Part shown: positions 26,264 to 34,585 of the stretch, piece after piece
How positions within the stretch are numbered: position 1 is the first letter of the stretch
How the letters are laid out: every line of letters begins with the position of its first letter
DNA from: an uncultured Lachnospiraceae bacterium
Lineage (GTDB): Bacteria > Bacillota > Clostridia > Lachnospirales > Lachnospiraceae
Length of the DNA stretch: 64,000 nucleotides
Direction: 5' to 3'
Assembly (NCBI GenBank): GCA_910584845.1
Contig: CAJUDH010000003.1
Coordinates: 62,001-126,000 of the forward strand
The notes under the pieces: generated by a model
The model's database searches: none
Told to the model about the DNA's origin: nothing
Seen by the model: only the letters and a program-made list of their open reading frames with translations
Made by a program: the position numbers and the translations under genes

Positions 26264-27556
26264 ATGAAGAAGGCGGCGCTGCACAATTTAGGGTGCAAAG
26301 TGAATGCATATGAGGCCCGGATTATGGGCGGGCTTTTGGAAGAAGCAGGTTATGAGGTGGTGGATTTCCGGGAGTGGGCGGACGTATATGTGGTGAATAC
26401 CTGCTCGGTAACCAATATCGCCGACCGGAAATCCCGGCAAATGCTCCACCGGGCAAAAAAACAGAATCCGGCGGCGGTAGTGGTGGCAGTAGGGTGTTAT
26501 GCCCAGGCGGCGGCCGGGGAGCTGGAACAAGACCCGGCTGTGGATTTGGTGGTCGGGAACGAAAACAAAAAGGACTTGGCGACCATATTGGAACGGTATT
26601 TTTCCCAAAGGGGGGAGGCTGCAAAACAGGAGGCGGCAAAGGGCCTTGAAGGGCCGGGGAAAGGCGGGGACGCCGGCCATACCCGGGCTTTTATCAAGGT
26701 ACAGGACGGCTGCAACCAGTTTTGCAGCTATTGTATTATCCCCTACCTCCGGGGCCGGGTGCGCAGCCGCAGCCCGGAAGACGTGGAAGGGGAAGTACGG
26801 GCCCTGGCGGCGTCGGGCTACCGGGAGGTGGTGTTGACGGGGATCCACCTTAGTTCTTATGGCACGGATTTTTCCGGGGGGAGCGGAGGGCTTTTGGGCC
26901 TTTTACGGAGGCTGCACCCCATAGAAGGTTTGTCCCGTATCCGTTTGGGGTCCCTGGAACCCCGCATTATTACCCGGGATTTTGTGGCGGCCTTAGCAGA
27001 AATGGAAAAAATATGCCCCCATTTCCATTTGTCCCTGCAAAGTGGCTGCGACGAGACTTTAAAGCGGATGAACCGGCATTACACAACGGAAGAATATGAG
27101 GGGCGGTGCGGCCTTTTGCGGGAGTTTTTCACCAGTCCGGCCATTACCACGGACGTGATTGTAGGATTCCCGGGGGAAACCCAGGAAGAGTTTGAGGAAA
27201 CCAGGGCATTTCTGGAACGCATCCGTTTTTATGAAATGCATGTGTTTAAATATTCGAAACGGGACGGGACCCGGGCGGCCCAAATGCCAGGCCAGCTGCC
27301 GGAGGCGATAAAGGCTAGGCGCAGCGAAGAACTGCTCACTTTGGAAAAGGCCATGTCGGGGGCTTACCGGCGCAGTTTTTTGGGCCAGGGTATGCAAGTG
27401 CTTTTGGAGGAAACGGTTACGGTAGACGGAAAAACCTATATCATGGGCCACAGCCGGGAATATGTGAAGGCGGCTGTCCCTTACGGGGGGCAGGCCCCCA
27501 ATACCATCGTGCCCCTGGTCCCCCGGCGGATGCTGACGGAAAGCATTTTGTGCTGA
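26264..27556 (+). CDS. mtaB: tRNA t6A37 methylthiotransferase
   Basis: MtaB converts t6A37 to ms2t6A in tRNAs reading ANN codons; it is a radical SAM enzyme with two iron-sulfur clusters. The 430-aa product has the N-terminal cluster cysteines in LGCKVNAYEA, NTCSVTN and VGCYAQ, the radical SAM motif CNQFCSYCIIPYLRG (about residues 149-163) and family motifs TGIHLSSYG, SLQSGCD and DVIVGFPGET. A C-terminal TRAM-like domain closes it. It follows the prmA-rsmE genes, a common association, with three genes inserted between. Confidence 0.94.
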   Translation: MKKAALHNLGCKVNAYEARIMGGLLEEAGYEVVDFREWADVYVVNTCSVTNIADRKSRQMLHRAKKQNPAAVVVAVGCYAQAAAGELEQDPAVDLVVGNENKKDLATILERYFSQRGEAAKQEAAKGLEGPGKGGDAGHTRAFIKVQDGCNQFCSYCIIPYLRGRVRSRSPEDVEGEVRALAASGYREVVLTGIHLSSYGTDFSGGSGGLLGLLRRLHPIEGLSRIRLGSLEPRIITRDFVAALAEMEKICPHFHLSLQSGCDETLKRMNRHYTTEEYEGRCGLLREFFTSPAITTDVIVGFPGETQEEFEETRAFLERIRFYEMHVFKYSKRDGTRAAQMPGQLPEAIKARRSEELLTLEKAMSGAYRRSFLGQGMQVLLEETVTVDGKTYIMGHSREYVKAAVPYGGQAPNTIVPLVPRRMLTESILC

Positions 27557-27606
27557 TAAGCCAGTGGCCCAAACCTTTAGCAGCCAGAATTCTTTTGAAA
27601 TCCCCC

Positions 27607-27635
27607 TTGCCGAATTGGACAAATTGGTATAGAAT
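27607..27635 (+). promoter_or_regulatory. Promoter of the ireB cluster
   Basis: TTGCCG (27607-27612), 17-base spacer, TAGAAT (27630-27635). The -10 box is good and the -35 box is moderate. Confidence 0.5.
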
Positions 27636-27665
27636 AGAGAAGAATAGTTAAAGGACGTGAAAAAC

Positions 27666-27962
27666 ATGGGCGAAATTCATAATACACAATTTTTTGAGAC
27701 GGTACAAGAGAATAAGATGGATGTAAGCCAAGTGTTAGAGCAGGTGTACGTGGCCCTGACGGAGAAAGGGTACAATCCGGTAAACCAGATTGTGGGGTAC
27801 CTGATATCCGGGGATCCGACTTACATTACCAGCCATAAAAGCGCCAGAAGCCTGATCATGAAGGTGGAGAGGGACGAAATCCTGGAAGAGTTGATGTCGG
27901 TCTATATTAATACCAGGCTGGAGCCGGCGGATGGGGAAGAGGAAGCAGAAGAGGGGGCATAG
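27666..27962 (+). CDS. ireB: IreB family regulatory phosphoprotein
   Basis: This 98-aa protein (YrzL, DUF965) is a small dimeric protein that in Enterococcus is phosphorylated by the Ser/Thr kinase IreK and affects cephalosporin tolerance. Family landmarks are VLEQVYVALTEKGYNPVNQIVGYLISGDPTYITSHKSAR written here in two parts: YVALTEKGYNPVNQ and GYLISGDPTYITSH. An acidic tail of about ten residues is added. ATG 27666 is preferred over GTG 27657, which is too close to AAAGGA. It heads a cluster with ruvX and a DUF1292 gene, as in Bacillus. Confidence 0.93.
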   Translation: MGEIHNTQFFETVQENKMDVSQVLEQVYVALTEKGYNPVNQIVGYLISGDPTYITSHKSARSLIMKVERDEILEELMSVYINTRLEPADGEEEAEEGA

Positions 27963-28067
27963 CCTTTTTGCGGCCCGGCACCGGACTGGCGGCTGGCCTG
28001 CGTTTGGCACGGGCCGATGTATGCAGCCGAAAGGGATCCTGTCATGGAAACGGCCTGCCTTAGGCGG

Positions 28068-28100
28068 GGAATCCTGCAAAACAGGATTCCTATTTATTTT
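28068..28100 (+). terminator. Hairpin between ireB and ruvX
   Basis: GGAATCCTG (28068-28076) and CAGGATTCC (28082-28090) form a 9-bp stem with 5-base loop, followed by TATTTATTTT. It would end or thin out transcription between ireB and ruvX. Confidence 0.65.
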
Positions 28101-28114
28101 ATGGGGATTTGTGT

Positions 28115-28546
28115 ATGAGGATTTTAGGGCTTGATTACGGTTCCAAGACCGTTGGGGTAGCGGTAAGCGACCCGTTGGGGATCACCGCCCAGGGCGTGGA
28201 GACCATTAACCGCAAACAAGAGAATAAATTAAGGCGTACTTTCGCCCGGATCCAGGAGCTGGTTTCTGAATATAATATAGAAACCATTGTTTTGGGTTAC
28301 CCTAAAAATATGGACGGCTCCGTCGGGGAGCGGGGGAGGAAGACCGAAGAATTTCGAGACATGCTGGCAGGCAGGACAGGCTTGCCTGTGGTCCTGTGTG
28401 ATGAACGTCTGACAACTATAGAGGCCAATGAGATTTTAATAGAAAGCGGAGTCCGCAGGGAGGACCGGAAACAGGTGATTGATAAAATTGCCGCTGTATT
28501 GATTCTGCGTTCCTATTTGGAGTCCGTGCAGGAGAGGCAAACGTGA
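28115..28546 (+). CDS. ruvX: YqgF/RuvX family RNase H-fold nuclease
   Basis: This 143-aa protein has the YqgF fold. It begins MRILGLDYGSKTVGVAVSD, the catalytic Asp segment, and continues with VLGYPKNMDGSVGERG and LPVVLCDERLTTIEA; the last acidic site is in DKIAAVLILRSYLE. Members are described as Holliday junction resolvases or as nucleases that mature 16S rRNA. ATG 28115 gives the canonical start; a TTG six bases upstream is less likely. The stop TGA overlaps the ATG of the next gene. Confidence 0.93.
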   Translation: MRILGLDYGSKTVGVAVSDPLGITAQGVETINRKQENKLRRTFARIQELVSEYNIETIVLGYPKNMDGSVGERGRKTEEFRDMLAGRTGLPVVLCDERLTTIEANEILIESGVRREDRKQVIDKIAAVLILRSYLESVQERQT

Positions 28547-28818
28547 TGCAGGAAGAAAAGATTACGCTGTGGACGGATGACGGGGAGCCCGTGGATTTTT
28601 ACGTATTGGAAGAGACCCGGATCAACGGGATGAACTATTTGATGGTGACAGACTCCCAAGGGGAAGAGGACGGCCAATGCTATGTGCTCAAGGATATGTC
28701 CGGCGACGGGGACAGCGAGGCGGTTTACGAATTTGTGGAGAACGACGGCGAGCTGGAATATTTGTACCGGATTTTTTCGGAGCTTTTGGGGGACATGGAT
28801 GTGGACCTGCAAAAATAA
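28546..28818 (+). CDS. DUF1292 protein (YrzB family)
   Basis: This 90-aa acidic protein belongs to DUF1292, which almost always follows ireB and ruvX in Firmicutes; its function is not known. Landmarks are ITLWTDDGEPVDFYVLEET, INGMNYLMVTD and the tail VENDGELEYLYRIFSELL. It starts at ATG 28546 behind AGGAGAGGC, overlapping the ruvX stop by one base, so the two are translationally coupled. Confidence 0.9.
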   Translation: MQEEKITLWTDDGEPVDFYVLEETRINGMNYLMVTDSQGEEDGQCYVLKDMSGDGDSEAVYEFVENDGELEYLYRIFSELLGDMDVDLQK

Positions 28819-28836
28819 GGGAAAAGCGGGAGAGGC

Positions 28837-29307
28837 ATGGAACAGGGACAGTTTAAAGAGGTATTGCGTAAACATGGGTTGAAAGTGACCAGCCAGCGCC
28901 TTTTGGTCCTGGAAACCATGGCATGCCATCCGGGGGAACATTTGACGGCGGAAGAGATCCATGATATGGCCAGGGGCAAATATCCGGAGATTGGCCTGGC
29001 GACGATTTACCGTACCCTGCAGGTGCTGGTGGGGCTGCAGGTGATCGACCGGGTATGCTTTGACGACGGGGCCGTGCGCTATGAACTGGGGACGGACAAA
29101 GGGCCGGGAAGCCACCACCACCATCACGCTATTTGCCAGCGGTGCGGCCAGGTCATATCGTTTGAAGGGGATTTGCTGGAGACGTTGGAGCAGGCCCTTT
29201 ATGATACTATGGGGTTTACGGTGACAGACCATGAAGTTAAACTGGTAGGCTACTGCAAAAATTGCGCAAACAGGGAAAAGCAAGGGAAAAGAGAAAGGCC
29301 AGGTTAA
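28837..29307 (+). CDS. Fur family metal-dependent repressor
   Basis: This 156-aa protein has an N-terminal winged helix (HGLKVTSQRLLVLETM ... ATIYRTLQVLVGL, residues 13-68) and a C-terminal dimerisation and metal domain. Metal ligands visible are a run of five His (93-97), C100-x2-C103 and C140-x2-C143, the last four forming the structural zinc site. Which member of the family it is (Fur, PerR or Zur) cannot be decided from sequence alone. It sits 18 bases after the DUF1292 gene, an unusual place in this conserved cluster. Confidence 0.9.
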   Translation: MEQGQFKEVLRKHGLKVTSQRLLVLETMACHPGEHLTAEEIHDMARGKYPEIGLATIYRTLQVLVGLQVIDRVCFDDGAVRYELGTDKGPGSHHHHHAICQRCGQVISFEGDLLETLEQALYDTMGFTVTDHEVKLVGYCKNCANREKQGKRERPG

Positions 29308-29351
29308 GGGGAAGACGTTTAAGGCCGACGATATTTGGAGGGGAAAAAAAT

Positions 29352-29369
29352 ATGGAGGAATTCAATTGA
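29352..29369 (+). CDS. Five-codon leader ORF overlapping the rnj start
   Basis: ATG 29352 opens a mini-frame coding Met-Glu-Glu-Phe-Asn that stops at TGA 29367-29369. Its own ribosome binding site GGAGGGG lies at a good distance, and the sequence inside it (GGAGG) is the binding site of rnj. The rnj TTG start (29366) overlaps its stop codon. This suggests translational coupling or competition between the two starts. Confidence 0.45.
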   Translation: MEEFN

Positions 29370-31180
29370 GAACAGAAAATCAAAGAGACATGAAAAACCA
29401 GAAAGACAGTAAGATGGGAAAAAACCAAAAAGAACCCGGTGAACTGAAAGAATCAAGGGGCGCAAGGGAACAGGCCGAGAGGAGGCAGGGGGACCGGAAG
29501 GCGAACAAAAGGGAACCCAATGAGGGGAAACCTAAGGTAAAGGTCATCCCCTTAGGCGGTTTGGAACAGATCGGCATGAACATTACCGCTTTTGAATATG
29601 ACGACAGCATTATCGTAGTAGACTGCGGCCTGTCCTTCCCTTCTGACGATATGCTGGGCATTGATTTGGTAATCCCGGACGTCACTTACTTGGAACAAAA
29701 TTTGGACAAGGTCAAAGGGTTTGTGATCACCCACGGCCATGAGGACCATATCGGGGCCTTGCCTTACATTTTGCAGAAGGTAAATGTGCCGGTCTATAGT
29801 ACAAAGCTTACCATCGGCTTGATTGAGAATAAATTAAAAGAACATAACCTGATGAAATCCACCAAGAGGAAAGTGGTCAAACATGGGCAGTCCATTAATT
29901 TGGGCTGTTTTCGGGTTGAATTTATTAAAACCAACCATAGCATTGCCGACGCGGCGGCTTTGGCCATCTTTACCCCTGCGGGGATTATCGTGCACACAGG
30001 GGACTTTAAAATAGATTATACCCCGGTGTTTGGGGATGCGGCAGACTTGCAGCGGTTTGCCGAGCTGGGCAAAAAAGGCGTGCTGGCTTTGATGTGCGAT
30101 TCCACCAATGCGATCCGCCCGGGGTTTACCGCCTCCGAGCGTACGGTGGGGAAGACCTTCGACGCTATTTTTGCGGAACACAAGTCCAACCGGATTATTG
30201 TGGCCACTTTTGCGTCCAATGTGGACCGGGTCCAGCAGATTATTGATTCGGCATATAAATATAACCGTAAGGTAGTGGTGGAAGGGCGCAGCATGGTCAG
30301 CGTCATCGGCACCGCCAGCGAGCTGGGGTATATCCGTATCCCCGAAGGCACCCTTATTGACATTGAACAGTTAAAAGATTATACGGACGAACAGACGGTG
30401 TTAATCACTACCGGAAGCCAGGGGGAATCCATGGCGGCTTTGTCCCGCATGGCGGCCAGCCTCCACAGGAAAGTGTCCATCAAGCCTAACGATGTGGTGA
30501 TATTAAGCTCCACCCCCATTCCCGGCAACGAAAAGGCCGTTTCCAAAGTGATGAACGAATTGTACCAGAAAGGCGCAGAGGTGATTTTCCAGGATACCCA
30601 TGTGTCCGGCCATGCCTGCCAGGAGGAGATCAAGCTGATGTACGCGTTGCTCCATCCCCGGTACGCCCTTCCGGTCCACGGGGAATACCGCCACCTGGTA
30701 GCAAACCGGAACCTGGCCCAATCCATGGGCGTCCCCAAGGAAAATATTCTGTTGATGTCTTCCGGGGACGTGGTGGAGATCGGAGAAGATTCCTGTAAAG
30801 TGGCCGGCCATGTCCCGTCCGGCGGCATCCTGGTAGACGGGCTGGGTGTGGGGGACGTGGGGAATATTGTCCTTCGCGACCGGCAGAACCTGGCCCAAAA
30901 CGGCATTATCATTGTCGTGCTCACCTTGGAAAAATACAGCAACCAGCTTCTGGCAGGGCCGGATATTGTGTCCCGGGGCTTTGTCTATGTGCGGGAGTCG
31001 GAAGATTTGCTGGACGAGGCCCGGCAGATCGTAGACGACGCGGTAATGGACTGCCTGGACCGCCACCTCACCGACTGGGGGAAGATCAAGAACATTATCC
31101 GGGACAGCCTTAGCGACTTCTTGTGGAAACGGATGAAACGAAATCCCATGATCTTGCCCATTATTATGGAAGTGGAATAG
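29366..31180 (+). CDS. rnj: Ribonuclease J, UUG start
   Basis: RNase J is a metallo-beta-lactamase/beta-CASP enzyme with 5'-3' exonuclease and endonuclease activity in mRNA decay and rRNA processing. The product is 604 aa. A charged N-terminal extension of about 50 residues (Lys, Glu, Arg, Gln) precedes the family opening KVKVIPLGGLEQIGMN. Catalytic motifs are THGHEDHIGALPY (about residues 120-132), HTGDFKIDY and the C-terminal VHGEYRHL. Start TTG 29366 lies seven bases after GGAGG. The extension is longer than in Bacillus RNase J1 and could be an RNA- or partner-binding tail. Confidence 0.94.
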   Translation: MRTENQRDMKNQKDSKMGKNQKEPGELKESRGAREQAERRQGDRKANKREPNEGKPKVKVIPLGGLEQIGMNITAFEYDDSIIVVDCGLSFPSDDMLGIDLVIPDVTYLEQNLDKVKGFVITHGHEDHIGALPYILQKVNVPVYSTKLTIGLIENKLKEHNLMKSTKRKVVKHGQSINLGCFRVEFIKTNHSIADAAALAIFTPAGIIVHTGDFKIDYTPVFGDAADLQRFAELGKKGVLALMCDSTNAIRPGFTASERTVGKTFDAIFAEHKSNRIIVATFASNVDRVQQIIDSAYKYNRKVVVEGRSMVSVIGTASELGYIRIPEGTLIDIEQLKDYTDEQTVLITTGSQGESMAALSRMAASLHRKVSIKPNDVVILSSTPIPGNEKAVSKVMNELYQKGAEVIFQDTHVSGHACQEEIKLMYALLHPRYALPVHGEYRHLVANRNLAQSMGVPKENILLMSSGDVVEIGEDSCKVAGHVPSGGILVDGLGVGDVGNIVLRDRQNLAQNGIIIVVLTLEKYSNQLLAGPDIVSRGFVYVRESEDLLDEARQIVDDAVMDCLDRHLTDWGKIKNIIRDSLSDFLWKRMKRNPMILPIIMEVE

Positions 31181-31279
31181 GCCGACGTTAAAGGGGCAGG
31201 CAGCGGGGGGGGTCATACCCACGGGCCGGCGGTTAAAAAGGCGGCCAAACCGGCCCAGGTGAAAGGATGAGGAACGATT

Positions 31280-31777
31280 ATGAGCCAGATGACCAGGGAA
31301 ATCAATAAAATAACGGGGACTATTATAAGCGTGTCGGGTAAACTGATTGTCTATGCGCTGGTGATCCTGCTTTTGGTGGAAGGCATGTCCAGGGGATATG
31401 CCTTTGGCCATGAGGTTTTTTATGCTACGCCGATGGAACCCAAGCCAGGCACCCGGTACGCCGTGACCATCCCCAAAGGGCAAAAGCCCTCGGACACAGC
31501 CAAAGCCCTGCAGGATCTGGGGTTGATCCACAATGAGTATGCGCTGCGGATTCAAATGTGGTTTTATGATTATGAAATATATCCGGGCACTTATGAACTG
31601 AGCACTGCCATGACCTCGAAAGAGATTTTACAGGCCCTGAATGAAAAGCCCAAAGAAGAGGGGCAGGAAGACGGTGCCGATTCCGAAGTACAAGAAGGAA
31701 GCGGGGCGGGGGGCCTGGAAGCGGAAGACCTGAAAATTTTTGGGGATCCGGACGAGGCCGGGGAAGATACGCCATGA
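31280..31777 (+). CDS. MltG/YceG-like protein lacking the catalytic domain
   Basis: This 165-aa protein has one N-terminal membrane helix (about residues 18-38) and then the LysM-like first domain of the MltG family (AVTIPKGQKPSDTAKALQDLG, YPGTYELSTAMTSKEIL). Full-length MltG, which cuts nascent glycan strands, is about twice as long and carries a catalytic Glu in a C-terminal domain; here that part is replaced by a 45-residue acidic tail. It occupies the place of yrrL (mltG) in the Bacillus cluster. The stop overlaps the next start (ATGA). Confidence 0.75.
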   Translation: MSQMTREINKITGTIISVSGKLIVYALVILLLVEGMSRGYAFGHEVFYATPMEPKPGTRYAVTIPKGQKPSDTAKALQDLGLIHNEYALRIQMWFYDYEIYPGTYELSTAMTSKEILQALNEKPKEEGQEDGADSEVQEGSGAGGLEAEDLKIFGDPDEAGEDTP

Positions 31778-32472
31778 CCCGGCTATGGGAAGAAGGGGAA
31801 GGATACCGGGTTGCGGACTATATCCGTTCCCTAGAAAGCGGGCACGGGGCGCTGTGCGATGGCATTGCCCAGGAGGCCAGGGCCAGCCATGTGCCGGTTA
31901 TCCGGCCTGAGACGGCGTCCTTTTTAAAAACCATGACGGCTATTGTCCGGCCCGCCCGGATCCTGGAGGTGGGGGCTGCAGTGGGCTATTCGGCGCTTTT
32001 GATGGCCCAGGCCATGCCCAAAGGGGCCGCCATCACCACCATTGAGAACGATGGAAGCCGGGCGCAGAAGGCCCGGGAGCATTTCTGTACGGCGGGGATG
32101 GAAGGGCGGATTACCCTGGTGGAAGGGGACGCCGGACAGGTGATCGGCAAGCTAAAAGGCCCGTATGATTTGATTTTTATGGACGCCGCAAAAGGGCAGT
32201 ATATCGGTTGGCTTCCACGGATTATGGAGCTGATGGCCGACGGCGGCGTACTTTTTTCGGATAATGTTTTTCAAGACGGAGATATTTTTGAGTCCCGGTT
32301 TGCCGTGGAGCGGAGAAAGAGGACCATCCACAGCCGAATGCGGGAATATTTGTATGTGTTAAAACATACAAAGGAGCTGGAAACCAGCATCGTGCCCATT
32401 GGGGACGGTGTGGCGTTGAGCGTAAAAAAGGCCCAGGGCATAAAGGAGGCGGCGTTAAATGAGGAAGATTGA
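31774..32472 (+). CDS. trmR: SAM-dependent O-methyltransferase, TrmR-like
   Basis: This 232-aa class I methyltransferase shows motif I ILEVGAAVGYSALLMA, the acidic TIENDG and the metal-binding Asp in DLIFMDAAKGQY with DNVFQDG. It corresponds to YrrM/TrmR of Bacillus, which methylates 5-hydroxyuridine-34 of tRNA to 5-methoxyuridine. The downstream U32 peptidase gene is the homologue of the enzymes that make 5-hydroxyuridine, and the two genes overlap by 14 bases, which supports this assignment over a catechol-type methyltransferase. Confidence 0.85.
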   Translation: MTRLWEEGEGYRVADYIRSLESGHGALCDGIAQEARASHVPVIRPETASFLKTMTAIVRPARILEVGAAVGYSALLMAQAMPKGAAITTIENDGSRAQKAREHFCTAGMEGRITLVEGDAGQVIGKLKGPYDLIFMDAAKGQYIGWLPRIMELMADGGVLFSDNVFQDGDIFESRFAVERRKRTIHSRMREYLYVLKHTKELETSIVPIGDGVALSVKKAQGIKEAALNEED

Positions 32473-33697
32473 ATTGCTAATGCCGGCCGGCAGCCTGGAT
32501 GTGCTGAAGGTCGCCGTGGTATACGGCGCCGACGCGGTATATTTGGGCGGCGAGGCTTTTGGCTTAAGGGCCAAGGCGAAGAATTTTACCAACGAGGAAA
32601 TCCGCCAAGGTATCGCCTTTGCCCACGAAAAGGGGGCAAAAGCCTATATAACCGCCAACATCCTGGCCCATAACCAGGATCTGGCGGAAGTGGAAAAATA
32701 TTTTGAAGAGTTGGGGGAAATCCGGCCGGATGCCTTGATTATATCCGACCCCGGGGTGTTTTCCCTCGCCAAAAAAGTTTTGCCGGACATGGATATCCAT
32801 ATCAGTACCCAGGCCAACAATACCAATTACGGCACGTACCGTTTTTGGTACGGGTTGGGGGCGAAGCGGGTAGTTTCGGCCCGGGAGCTGTCTTTACAGG
32901 AAATCCGGGAGATCCGGGACCATATCCCCGGGGACATGGAAATTGAAAGCTTTGTCCACGGGGCCATGTGTATTTCTTACTCCGGCCGCTGCCTTTTAAG
33001 CAGCTATCTGGCCGGGAGGGATGCCAACCGGGGAAGCTGCAGCCACCCTTGCCGCTGGAAATATTTTCTGACCGAGGAGACCCGGCCGGGGGAATATATG
33101 CCCGTGGCCGAGAATGAACGGGGGACATTTATCTTTAATTCCAAAGATTTGTGCATGATTAGCCACATTCCGGAAATGATAGAATCGGGGATTGACAGTT
33201 TCAAAGTGGAAGGCCGGATGAAAACCGCGCTTTATGTGGCCGTGGTGGCCCGGGCCTACCGGAAAGCCATAGACGATTATCAGAAAGGCCCGGACGTCTA
33301 CCGCGCCAATCTGGACTGGTACCGGGCAGAGGTAGGGAAATGTACCAACCGGCAGTTTACCACGGGCTTTTATTTTGGGAAGCCAGACGAGGCGGCCCAG
33401 ATATATGGCAGCAGCACTTATGTCAAGAATTATACTTATTTGGGGACGATTGGCCAGGTATTGCCTGACGGCCGGGGGCGGGCCGTGCAAAAGAATAAAT
33501 TTTCCGTGGGGGAGAAGGTCGAGGTAATGAAGCCGGACGGGCGCAACCTTGAGGTACCGGTGCGGGGCATATTCAACGAGCAGGGGGAAGCAATGGAAAG
33601 CGCCCCCCATGCCGGCCAGGTTTTATACTTGGATTTGGGGGTGGAACTGGAGCCTTTTGACATTTTGCGCCGGAACGAAGAGGGACAGGGGGAATAA
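32459..33697 (+). CDS. U32 family peptidase-like tRNA hydroxylation protein
   Basis: The 412-aa protein belongs to the U32 family (YrrN/YrrO, TrhP, YegQ). Landmarks are ELLMPAGSLDVLKVAVVYGADAVY, the family signature ESFVHGAMCISYSGRCLLSSY (shown in part: FVHGAMCISYSGRC) with the cluster-binding cysteines, and the RGSCSHPCRW block. Proteins of this group are needed with prephenate-derived cofactors for 5-hydroxyuridine at tRNA position 34. Bacillus has two adjacent paralogues; here only one is present. Overlap with the upstream methyltransferase gene indicates coupled translation. Confidence 0.9.
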   Translation: MRKIELLMPAGSLDVLKVAVVYGADAVYLGGEAFGLRAKAKNFTNEEIRQGIAFAHEKGAKAYITANILAHNQDLAEVEKYFEELGEIRPDALIISDPGVFSLAKKVLPDMDIHISTQANNTNYGTYRFWYGLGAKRVVSARELSLQEIREIRDHIPGDMEIESFVHGAMCISYSGRCLLSSYLAGRDANRGSCSHPCRWKYFLTEETRPGEYMPVAENERGTFIFNSKDLCMISHIPEMIESGIDSFKVEGRMKTALYVAVVARAYRKAIDDYQKGPDVYRANLDWYRAEVGKCTNRQFTTGFYFGKPDEAAQIYGSSTYVKNYTYLGTIGQVLPDGRGRAVQKNKFSVGEKVEVMKPDGRNLEVPVRGIFNEQGEAMESAPHAGQVLYLDLGVELEPFDILRRNEEGQGE

Positions 33698-33699
33698 AC

Positions 33700-34536
33700 A
33701 TGCTGATGGGGATCCTTGCGGCGGGGGCGGTGGCCTGCCTGGCCTATTTTGTGGTAATCGTCCTGTACTCCGGGATCGAGACCGCTTTTGCCTTTATCTG
33801 GTTTTTGTTTGCAGCGGGGCTGGGGCTGACGGCTTTCAGCCTTTGGTATTATCAGAAGTTTCCGGGGCGGATACCGCTGCGTTTGCCGGTTTCCCTGGTG
33901 ACGCTGTGCTGTGCCGGGGCGGCTATAATGCTTTTGCTCCAGTTTTTGATTATCGGCCGGGTACCCCAGGTGGCGGATTCCGGCCTGGAATATGTGATTG
34001 TGCTGGGCGCCCAGGCGGGCAAGGACGGCCCCGGGCGGACGTTGCGCCTGCGCCTTGACAAAGCTGCGGAATATGCCATGCAGAACCCGGAAACCATACT
34101 GGTCTTGTCCGGGGGGCAGATCGGCCAGGAGCCCCGGACAGAGGCCCAGGCCATGATGGACTACCTGCTGGAAAAAGGGGTCCCCAAAGGGCAGATGGTA
34201 CTGGAAAGCCGTTCCACAAGCACAAAGGAGAATATCGCCTATAGTTGGCTGCTTATAGAAGAACTGAAAAAACAGAAGCACAAAGAGGACGTCCAGGACC
34301 CGCGCCCCCTCCCCGCCTATTTGCCTTCAGCGGCAGGGCACGGCCTGGAACGGGACAGGCAGATCGGGATACTGACCAGCAATTTTCATCTGTTTAGGGC
34401 CATGCAGATTGCCAGGAAACAGGGGATGAAAGAAATCTGCGGCATTGCCTCCCCGTCAGACCGGGTGCTGTTTGTGCATCTGTGTTTCCGGGACGGGCTG
34501 GCTGTGCTAAAAGAACGGCTGGTAGGAAATTTGTAG
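33700..34536 (+). CDS. YdcF/SanA-like DUF218 membrane protein
   Basis: This 278-aa protein has three or four N-terminal membrane helices (about residues 1-92) and a C-terminal DUF218 domain: YVIVLGAQAGKDGPG, VLSGGQIGQEPRTEAQAM and LESRSTSTKENI. The domain occurs in ElyC and SanA, linked to envelope integrity and polyisoprenoid lipid metabolism in E. coli. Its gene starts three bases after the U32 stop, so it is part of the same operon. The exact reaction is not known. Confidence 0.87.
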   Translation: MLMGILAAGAVACLAYFVVIVLYSGIETAFAFIWFLFAAGLGLTAFSLWYYQKFPGRIPLRLPVSLVTLCCAGAAIMLLLQFLIIGRVPQVADSGLEYVIVLGAQAGKDGPGRTLRLRLDKAAEYAMQNPETILVLSGGQIGQEPRTEAQAMMDYLLEKGVPKGQMVLESRSTSTKENIAYSWLLIEELKKQKHKEDVQDPRPLPAYLPSAAGHGLERDRQIGILTSNFHLFRAMQIARKQGMKEICGIASPSDRVLFVHLCFRDGLAVLKERLVGNL

Positions 34537-34585
34537 GGGAAGGCAGGGCAATGTGACAAGAAGTGTGCGGAAAGGAGATATGGGA

